64,000 nt of DNA from Porogramme epimiltina (taxonomy: Eukaryota > Basidiomycota > Agaricomycetes > Polyporales > Polyporaceae), in the NCBI GenBank assembly GCA_900155495.1, contig FTLJ01000441.1, forward strand, positions 1-64,000. The letters are read 5' to 3'. The notes beneath the pieces are model-generated. The model made no database searches. It had not been told where the DNA came from and worked only from the letters and a program-made list of their open reading frames with translations. Both the position numbers and the translations under genes were made by a program. Shown here in pieces: positions 56,471 to 64,000 of the stretch. Position 1 is the first letter of the stretch, and every line of letters starts with the position of its first letter.

Positions 56471-58597
56471 ATGTGGCTGTTAAGTACAGACCGTGCCGAA
56501 CTCCATCAGTTCCCATCACCAGAAGACATCGACAGCGGTTACGCCATCCTCTCGCATACGTGGAGGAGGAGTCCTGAGCAGACATTCCAAGACATCCAAG
56601 AACTCGGTAGCAGGTGCAAAGCAGACGGGCTGAACCCCCGCGACTCGAACTTCATTTCGGACAAGATTCGTCAATCGTGCATCATTGCCGAACGTCATGG
56701 CTACAAATACATTTGGATCGACACCTGCTGCATCGATAAGGAGAACAGCGCCGAGCTTTCAGAGTCAGTCAACTCGATGTTCCGTTGGTACGCCGCCGCC
56801 GAAGTCTGCTACGCCTACCTCGAGGACGTCCCCGACGATTGCGACGTGAATGCCCGCGACTCCGCATTTCGCACCGCGCGCTGGCATACGCGTGGATGGA
56901 CCCTCCAGGAGCTCATCGCACCCTGTAACGTTCTCTTCTACTCCCACGGCTGGAACCTCATCGGGAGCAAGATTCAACTCGCCGAGCTACTGTTCGAAAT
57001 CACTAGGGTATGGAGTGGGATCCTCAAGCACGAGTCGAAATACAGCACCGCGTCGGTTGCGCAGCGCATGGGGTGGGCATCGCGTCGGCACACGACACGC
57101 ATCGAGGATGAGGCGTACTGCCTCATGGGCCTCTTCGATGTCAACCTCCCCACCATCTACGGAGAGGGCCGCCAAGCGTTCCAGCGACTCCAGCAGGAGA
57201 TCATGCGTAAATCGAACGACACGAGCCTCTTCGCATGGGGCGCGGCGCACCTCTCTCCCACACTCGCAGGCGCCGACGTGGACCTCACCCGACAGCTAGC
57301 CAGAAAGTCGTCCATGGACGACGCCTACCTCTTAGCTCCCTCTCCGCAAAGCTTCTCCGAACAGTTCAATGGCAGGGTGGTGCGTTACACTCCGAACACA
57401 AGCACCGTGTCCATGCTCCAGCCCTATCTCGCGTGGCAGTGGCGAGACAACCCGCAGAATGGGGGACAACCCGCGCCAAAAGATCTTCCCAGACCTTTCG
57501 GGCCCCTAGATCTCCCAACCTTCACCCTGACAAACTTCGGTGTCTCGGCGAGGTTGCCCATCGTAAGAATGGGCAAGTTCGCTATCGCCGTCCTCCTTTG
57601 CGACAACAAATTCGCGCACATTGGTCTCCTCCTCCACGCCTCCAACACCTACCTCCAACACGAATCGCGCGCGAAGTACGGCGTCGGCATCGCATTCACG
57701 CTCGCCGGCGGCCCGCCCACCTTCGCGCGCCTCATCAACCTCGGCACAGATCTATCCAACATCCAAATCGGCAGGGACCGACCAAAGTTCGCATGGGCCG
57801 ACGTCGTCATCGCGGACCGTCCGCATGTCGCCTCGACGGGCGTGCTCAGCGCGTGCTACCGCCTCAACAGCCTCCTCCCCGACCCTCCCTTCCTCGTCCC
57901 GCAGTGGCTCGTCGGTCGCCTCGCGCGGCTCGACCTGCAGGCGCTCAAGCCCCAGATCCACGGAGACCCCACCACGGCGTTCCATGTCATCCTCCGGTTC
58001 GAGAACGCACAGCGCTGGGAGGGCGTCCGCATCGTCCTCGGCACATGCGACCGCATCCCGTCCCGCGGTGCGCGCGTGCACTGGGCCAACGCGACCCCGC
58101 TCACACGCGCGAACTGGAACCTCGGGGCTGGCAGCGCGCACGACTATGGCGGCGGCGCGCCGGCACCCATAGACCACAAGTGCCCTGCGGACCACATCGG
58201 GGACTGGGGCGCATGCGCGCGCGAGTTCGGCGACCGCGAGCGCAGGGTGCGCCTCTCGTTCGCGTGGTGCGCGCGCGCGCCGCAGGGCGCGACGCTCGTC
58301 CTGGGCGTCGAGCTCGCGGGGAGCGTGTACGCGCCCATGCTGGAGGCGGCGAACCTCCGGTTCCCGCATCCGCAGGGACTTCCACCGCCGTCAACGGAGC
58401 GTGCTGACTCGGCGGGGATGTATGCTGCGCCGAGCACAGTTGATGCAGGACCGAGCGTTTCGTTGGACGCTGAGACGCGTGGTGGTAGCGGCCTGGTTGT
58501 CCCATATTCTGAATCGGACGAGGTGTTGGATCCTTTCTCTGATGTTGCAGCCTGTCTCCGGAACTCCCACACATACGATCTAAGTGATGTGGTGTAA
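56471..58597 (+). CDS. HET-domain protein, heterokaryon-incompatibility type (708 aa)
   Basis: HET domains trigger non-self-recognition cell death in filamentous fungi. One uninterrupted exon of 708 codons. The HET domain fills about residues 22-155: SGYAILSHTW (22-31), YKYIWIDTCCIDK (78-90), SVNSMFRWYAAAEVCYAYLEDV (99-120) and RWHTRGWTLQELIAP (137-151). RIEDEAYCLMGLFDVNLPTI, then YGEGRQAFQRLQQEIM, follow as in many HET proteins. The remaining 450 residues have no NACHT, WD40 or ankyrin pattern that I can see, and no clear membrane segment. The middle is very GC-rich, which opens long spurious frames on other strands. The start follows a pyrimidine tract with an AG (TTTTTTCCAG), so a 5' UTR intron is possible. 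Confidence 0.9.
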   Translation: MWLLSTDRAELHQFPSPEDIDSGYAILSHTWRRSPEQTFQDIQELGSRCKADGLNPRDSNFISDKIRQSCIIAERHGYKYIWIDTCCIDKENSAELSESVNSMFRWYAAAEVCYAYLEDVPDDCDVNARDSAFRTARWHTRGWTLQELIAPCNVLFYSHGWNLIGSKIQLAELLFEITRVWSGILKHESKYSTASVAQRMGWASRRHTTRIEDEAYCLMGLFDVNLPTIYGEGRQAFQRLQQEIMRKSNDTSLFAWGAAHLSPTLAGADVDLTRQLARKSSMDDAYLLAPSPQSFSEQFNGRVVRYTPNTSTVSMLQPYLAWQWRDNPQNGGQPAPKDLPRPFGPLDLPTFTLTNFGVSARLPIVRMGKFAIAVLLCDNKFAHIGLLLHASNTYLQHESRAKYGVGIAFTLAGGPPTFARLINLGTDLSNIQIGRDRPKFAWADVVIADRPHVASTGVLSACYRLNSLLPDPPFLVPQWLVGRLARLDLQALKPQIHGDPTTAFHVILRFENAQRWEGVRIVLGTCDRIPSRGARVHWANATPLTRANWNLGAGSAHDYGGGAPAPIDHKCPADHIGDWGACAREFGDRERRVRLSFAWCARAPQGATLVLGVELAGSVYAPMLEAANLRFPHPQGLPPPSTERADSAGMYAAPSTVDAGPSVSLDAETRGGSGLVVPYSESDEVLDPFSDVAACLRNSHTYDLSDVV

Positions 58598-58791
58598 CTA
58601 CAGCACAGACATACTACTCTACCACTATCAATCGCTATCGTCGAGTTCAATCTATTGCAGGACCTCAGTCAGATGTTGAGAACCTCGACAGCCGCACGGA
58701 GAAGCAAGGTATACTCACCGTCTCCGCGTCTCGCCCTAGTCGCAGCAACCCTCCCAGACAATCTCCCTGCTAGCGCGAAGCTCAGCGTCGA

Positions 58792-59085
58792 CTACGAGGC
58801 GTTGCCGCTCGACGCCTTCGTCGCCGCCGCCTTCTTTGCAGGCGCCTTCTTCGCGGTCGTCTGACTAGACTCAGCATACAGGAAGAATTTCAGCCCGTGT
58901 CTCGGGCAGCCTGTACCCCCGCTGACTCCACCTCAACACTACTGCACGGTTGGTGCGCTTTGCTGGGGCCGGAGTTTGCGCAGGGGCCTCTTCCTCTTCC
59001 TCGTCACGGTTGTCTTCTGACACGAGCTTCGCCTTAGCCCGCGCCCGCGCCTTCCTAGTAGGCCCACCAGAGTGTCTATGGCAGC
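58792..59085 (-). CDS. 3' exons of a small Lys/Ala-rich protein (5' end not found)
   Basis: On the minus strand, GPTRKARARAKAKLVSEDNR is followed by an acidic run and PAQTPAPAKRTNRA; across a probable intron (GTGGAG donor, GAGTCTAG acceptor at about 58860) it continues with TTAKKAPAKKAA and ends at a TAG at 58794-58792. Alternating basic and acidic low complexity is typical of nuclear or chromatin proteins, but nothing identifies it. No start codon or upstream exon could be fixed. Confidence 0.35.
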
Positions 59086-59965
59086 TGAGCCCTAGGAGAG
59101 AAGCTGCTCAGATTTTGCCTTGCAGTAACATCACGCACTGTTATCGTCGGTTCGTGATACTTCCGACGACTTGGACTACAAACCGAATCCTGCATGCTCA
59201 AGAGAAACTGGAAGCTGTTTGGGATCGTATCAATTGCTGGAATGTTCATATGGAGACGCATACGGGACCTGGAACAATATGCATTGCCCACCTGGGCTGG
59301 GAGATACGGAGTCGGGGAAGGAGAAGAGGCGGAGACGAGGAGGCATGGGATACACACGTTCCTGTTCATACAACACTCTAATACATAGGCGTAGCGGGAG
59401 TGCGGAACAACCAAGCGACAGCGAACAGACACCCGCACAAGCAACATGTCGTAACAACAGTCAATGCCTTTGACCATAGCGATATCCTACCTGCATAACG
59501 GTGGTGACCACAAGTTATGGACTGGGGGCTTGAGCAGGTGTAGTAGAGAAGGAAGACAAGGGCGAGAGATCGTATGAGAGCGGACAAAACAGAAATCGAG
59601 GAAATCGCAGGACACAAAAGCGTGCGATGGGGAATATATAGCGACCTAGAGACAAGCCCTACATCGTCTACGGCTAGAAGTGGACATCGAAGCAACACAA
59701 CCGGTACTAAAAGTGTGCGCAGAAGGCACTAACCGGATCGCCATGTCCACAAGAACTCGCAGCGTGGGGGACGGCGTGACCGTTGGGCCGAACGAAGCCC
59801 AGAGAGGCTACACGCGTGGAAATCGTCGCCACCGGTTGACGGAAATCGAGGAACGGGCCGCATGCACAGGTGAAAGACCTATGAATCGCGACGTCCACAG
59901 TCGACCTTGACTAGGTTGCGGATGTCTAGGAGGAGGGTTTTTGGAACACATCGGGTAGAGTTGCT
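59086..59965. other. Intergenic with one short frame
   Basis: A 64-codon plus-strand frame from an ATG at 59194 has a short hydrophobic segment (LFGIVSIAGMFIW). It could be a small membrane peptide or chance. Nothing else seen. Confidence 0.35.
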
Positions 59966-62900
59966 TCACCCCACGTTGTTCCACAATTGGGCCATGGCGG
60001 AGATAGGCGGGTATGCGTTCTGGTGCCCTGAGGATGCCCGCGGGTCAAGATGGTAAGGTACCGAGCGGTCCGGTACTCCCGGCGGGTCTTGTCGAAGATA
60101 CGAGGAGTCCATCTTCCGCGAGTACACCGGATCGGCGTATGCGCCAGGGACTCCGGTGTTGAATGACACAGGCGTCTGCTCCGTCAATGCCGGGTAGGAT
60201 CCGAACGGCTCCGAGTATTGCGATGCAAACGGTAGCGTGCCCTGCGATGATGGCTGGGAGTGGGACATCGAAAGCGATTGAACACGCTGGTGGCTGAAGC
60301 CGCCCGAAAACGGCAAGGAATTGACGTGTTGTGATGCCCCGAGTGCCATCGAGGGATGCCCGAGGCCCAGCGACGACTGCCCAGGGAAGGGCTGCGGTGG
60401 CGAGGCATGAAGCTGGCCTTGAACAAACTGCTGAGCTTGATAGGACGATGTATTGGGGGCTGTAACTGAAGGTGGGAGACTTAGGGACCCGGTTTCGTTT
60501 GCAGTCGAAGACCAAATTGAAGGTCCTGTGCCCAACGCATTCGAGCCAAAGAGCACGTGGTTTTGCGTTTGAGGGGCAGAAACCTGGCGCATATGCAGTG
60601 GACGCGGTAGAGAGCCTCGTGGTGGACTACGATGAAGAACGTTGGCGAGAATGTCTTGGGCTGTAGTGACGCTGGTCGGAGCCACTGGTGGGGGGGATAT
60701 TTCGGGGACACGGGGAACGAACTGAGGGGAGAGTGGCTCCGGGCTACGTTGAGTGACGCTCGGGATACCGGGACTGGTGATAAAGGGTTGAGGTGGGGAC
60801 GCTGGTAAGGTCGCTGGCGTCATTGTAACAGTGCCTGGGTCGCGAATGGGAGCACCAGCACTGCGGAGGCTATGAGCGTTTGTGGTCACACGGACATCCG
60901 AAGACTTACCTAGGGTTCCAAACAATCTGATCCTCGTCATCGTCTTCAAGCTCGGAGGATGCGCCTAGCACAGTGCGGAACGCAGCCTCTACTGGATCGT
61001 CTTCCGTCCGAGTGATGTCGGTCATAGTATCGTCATCCGTCTCGATAGGCCGGGCTTCATAAGGGATACGGGTGGGCATCATAGTTGACTGACGCGAAGT
61101 GCTAGGAGTGTTTGACTGCTTTGTACGCTCTCGCGCAGGCGACTTGTGAGACTCGTTCCTCCGATGTCCGTTGCTCTCCGTACGCTCAGGGCGCCCTTTG
61201 ATGACAAATTGACCGTCTTCGAGTGCCAGAGGAGAATTCTAAGGACGCAGAGTTAACGATGTTCAGCAGAGATGACTCCAGAGACGGACCTCGTGCTTCG
61301 CCAGAGCCTGGGCGTCTGCTAGTATATCCGCGATGCGCATAAGCTGCTCCACGTTCGGATGAACCTGCTCGGGAGGCACTGTCTGACCGCCTGTTGCGTC
61401 ATTGCGGGCTTCCTTACTTCCCGCTTTACTTGTACCAGCACCGACCACCTCACTCGGGACAAATGCCTTGAGAGGGAGGAAACCAGCCATCTCTACGTCC
61501 TCCTCGAGTGTGGTAGTAAGAGTAGGAAGTTCATGAGGGGGGAAAGCGCGTAGTAAAGCAGTCGAGAATTGGGCATATGCACGCCAGAACTCTGTAAGGC
61601 CGGGGATGGGGGTCGTGAGAGACATACTGGAAGACCTCTTATCGCTGTTCCGCCTCCGGTCCCTTCCCTTGGCCTTCGCGGCGCCCCCGTCCTGCGTGGA
61701 GTTGGCAACGTATCGAATGTTCACTCGAACCCATTTGCCCGCCATCCTGAGAGCCGGAAGCGTACGACGGAAGGCGGCGGTGATGCGCTGCGCGAGGTCA
61801 TGTTCTCCTGCATCCTCAGGAGGGGCCTCCGCAATCTGGACGATGCCGACTTCGAGGAGTACGCGGTGCATAAGAAGGAGATGAGACGCAATCGAACTTT
61901 CTACCGCAGCTGAGGACGCGACGGATTGGCCTTTCTTGGCCCCGTTGACCGCGGACGTCCGGAACATCCGATGCTTCCAGAGCGCGCCTTCGGACAGGAC
62001 GATGACTTTCAAGATGATGTCAAGGGGCAAAACGCGATCGGAAATGAGTGATTTGAAGTCTTCAGAGAGTTTCTGCGGGAGGTCGGGAGAGATTGCCTCG
62101 GCACTGTTGAAACAGATTAAGGGCGTAGAGATGGCGGCCAGTAGAGATGTACTCACTCTTCAGGCGAAATGCGCCAGAGGGCGTGAAGGACAATCAACTT
62201 CTCCTTGAACGCCTCCACGCGCAACCTAGGTGCCATCGGTGTCCCTTCTCCCCTCGCCTGTTCCTTCTCCCGGTCCTTCTCCCTCTTCGACCCCCTATTC
62301 TTCCATTGCGTAAGTGTCTTGGAAAGCACTGTCCCGAGGTTCTCCGCCGCAGTATCGTAGGGGTTGCGCACGCAGAGGGCGCGATAGTAGTGCACGAGCG
62401 AACCGAACACGTCCTTCTGGTACGACGCGAGGATCGCCATCTGGTGTGCCGGGTTCCCGTCCTGAGGGAGGAGGACCCTCGCCTGCTGGTAGCATTGCTG
62501 GGCCTTGTCGTAGTTACGCATCCGCGGCATCACCGGCGCTTGGACTGCGCTCGGTGGACCCCCACTCCCGCCCTTCTTTCCCCGGCCACCCTTCTGGTTC
62601 CCATTCGCGCCCACCGCGGGTGGCCCATCTTCATGTCCGGCACGCGGACGCCCACCGGCCTCGTTGTACTGCTCCTTGTAGCGCTCAATGTCGCCGAGGC
62701 AGACGAGCGCTTTGCTGAGGATGGCCATCCGGCCTTCGCGATGTTCACGGGTAGTTGGGGTAAGAGAGGGTGCCGCGGCAGCGATGTCCGCGTCGGACGG
62801 GAACTGGAAGTGGTTGCGTCTCGGGGGTGCGCCTCCGTTTGCGGCGCCACCGTCGGCGGCGGGCGCCGGCTCGTCGGGGGAGATGCCGAGCTCAGCGAGG

Positions 62901-63472
62901 ACAGAGTGGGCGTCGTCGAGGGCGAAGATGCGGCGAATGCGCACGATCAACTGGATCCAGAACTTCTCCTCGTCGGCGAGAAACTGACGAAAGCGTTGGA
63001 GGAGTTTGCGATACTCGACTGGCCCATGTCCACGCCCTTGTTGCTGCGGCTGCTGTGGGAGCTGCGCCTGGGCGTTGTGTTGCTGCCGGGGAGCGCTGTG
63101 GATGGTGCGGTCGAGAACGGTGATGCGTTGCTTGTACACGGATATGATGGCATAAGATGTTTGCATCCATAGCATATTCTCCGCATCTTTGGACTCGGGT
63201 TCGTAGGGGTGCAACAGAAGGAGCCGTAGACACTGCCGCCGCAATCTGCAAGCCCGCCACTCACTCAGACCCCCCTCATTGAAAAGAGTTAGCAATTACG
63301 CACTGTTTCCGGGTGAAGTCCGTCTCCTTATCCCATGGATCCTTAGTCTTCAGAGATTCTTTGAGGGTTTGCTGGAGGCTTTTCGCCTCTCTATTCCGGG
63401 TTGAGCTGCTGCACCATAGGCCCCGCACATGCCCACCACGCACCTGGCGAGTTGTGATATATCTTCTGTCAT
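59966..63472 (-). CDS. Est1/SMG5-7-like telomerase or NMD protein (1080 aa)
   Basis: Family known from yeast Est1 (telomerase recruitment) and SMG5-7 (nonsense-mediated decay). Exons 63472-63444, 63390-63304, 63245-62157, 62103-61290, 61238-60910 and 60860-59966 give 1080 aa. The 14-3-3-like N-terminal domain begins REAKSLQQTLKESLKTKDPW and LRRQCLRLLLLHPYEP, continuing KDAENMLWMQTSYAIISVYK. The Est1 DNA/RNA-binding helical repeat domain lies at about 280-345 (YDKAQQCYQQARVLLPQDG, NPAHQMAILASYQKD, HYYRALCVRNPYDTA). The C-terminal part is Pro/Ser/Gln-rich and ends in LWNNVG. No PIN nuclease domain is present, unlike SMG6, so it is nearer SMG7/Est1. Two short 5' exons carry the true start. Confidence 0.88.
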
Positions 63473-63904
63473 GCTAGCTGGGGGTTTTGCGCATAGTTCA
63501 AGGTACAGAGAGGTGGTCAATCATAGTCAGGGTTGGTCAAGATAGTGGAGGGAGGGGGGGAAGAGGAGGAAGTTCAAGTATAGAGTTAAGCGGTAAACAG
63601 CGACTTCTTAATGAGCGCTAAAACACTACCGCAGGTTCCCCGCTCCGGCAGAGGTGGCGCCCAGCAGTTGAGCTGCCGATGTCGAGCGCGAGCGCGAGCA
63701 TGGTACGGTGCGGTGGCAGATGGTTCCAAAATACGCGGAGTGCCTGAAACAGCGATGCGCACGCACAGGCGGAAGAACCCAAGGAAGCACCGCGTGCGTA
63801 TATGATCCGCCGAATACTACTACTACTACTGCTACATATAGTTCTAATATATGGAAACCAGCTCCTAGATCCAGATTCTATACCCATCACCTGCGCCATC
63901 CACG
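63473..63904. other. Intergenic, Est1-like promoter side
   Basis: About 0.43 kb between the Est1-like start and the 3' end of the next gene. It contains a GTAGTAGTAGTAGTA microsatellite (complement of about 63817-63831). Confidence 0.45.
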
Positions 63905-64000
63905 GACTAGTCCTCATCTTCGTCGTGACCAGCGGTGCGGAAGAGCGCGACGAGGTCGTCGATACCAAGGCGCATGTTCTTGAGTTTGTCACCGGACAGA
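63905..64000 (-). CDS. 3' end of a gene leaving the window
   Basis: The last 31 codons of a minus-strand gene: SGDKLKNMRLGIDDLVALF, then RTAGHDEDED and a TAG at 63907-63905. The acidic end and regular codon use suggest a real C-terminus. The family is not recognisable from this piece. Confidence 0.6.

Noticed and set aside
57235..58407. 390-codon plus-strand frame inside the HET gene
   Set aside because: It overlaps the HET gene in another frame, is Arg/Pro/Ala-rich, and is explained by the high GC content; the HET frame has the conserved motifs.
62147..63172. 341-codon plus-strand frame
   Set aside because: It is antisense to exon 3 of the Est1/SMG-like gene and has no motif of its own.
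1..64000. CRISPR arrays, operons, ribosome binding sites
   Set aside because: The window is eukaryotic; no regularly spaced short repeats were seen, and GTG/TTG-initiated frames are artefacts of reading with bacterial start codons.

Overview
The window looks like nuclear DNA of a basidiomycete fungus, most likely a wood-decay agaricomycete (Polyporales is my guess, not shown). Genes are split by short GT-AG introns of about 35-100 nt with CTRAY-type branch points, terminal exons are often tiny, and the recognisable proteins are fungal: an Est1/SMG-type protein, an ArfGAP, HMG-CoA lyase, a HET-domain protein, a fungal SLATT-domain protein, a DUF6533-type membrane protein and a terpenoid-cyclase-like toroid. 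Splice sites below were placed by eye. For every multi-exon model except the DUF6533 gene and the small Lys/Ala-rich 3' exon the exon lengths sum to a multiple of three.

The region is dominated by duplicated, uncharacterised gene families. Family F1 (seven copies, about 265-280 aa, three exons, with a last exon of only 6-21 nt) lies at 1.7-3.9, 14.8-17.6, 37.6-38.5, 40.8-41.7 and 44.3-45.2 kb. Family F2 (four full genes of about 500-575 aa, predicted multi-pass membrane proteins, plus one decayed fragment) lies at 8.3-9.9, 18.5-20.3, 21.5-23.1, 28.4-30.0 and about 38.7-39.1 kb. Family F3 (three genes with matching exon lengths) lies at 25.4-26.2, 31.7-32.5 and 33.3-34.5 kb. A non-coding or weakly coding interspersed repeat, called R here (about 1.6 kb, with its own TATA-like box), occurs five times, two copies in reverse and three in forward orientation.

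Layout. 0-6 kb: R copies around two F1 genes. 6-14.3 kb: degenerate sequence, F2-A, an F-box-like gene and an ArfGAP. 14.8-23 kb: two F1 genes, one carrying a 0.3 kb insertion that could be spliced as a new intron, then F2-B and F2-C. 24-34.5 kb: SLATT protein, F3-1, HMG-CoA lyase, F2-D, F3-2 and F3-3. 35-47.5 kb: three R copies, three F1 genes, an F2 relic and a protein with a PD-(D/E)XK-like signature. 49-59 kb: DUF6533-type gene, terpenoid-cyclase-like gene, a small hypothetical gene and a HET-domain gene. 60-64 kb: Est1/SMG-like gene and the 3' end of another gene leaving the window.

The HET and SLATT genes belong to families linked to fungal non-self recognition and programmed cell death. 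Together with rapidly duplicated, repeat-flanked lineage-specific families, this suggests a fast-evolving accessory region set among conserved housekeeping genes. All seven F1 genes share a TGACCACC-type promoter motif at a similar distance from the start codon, and all four F2 genes have a probable intron just upstream of the start codon, so regulatory parts were duplicated with the coding parts.
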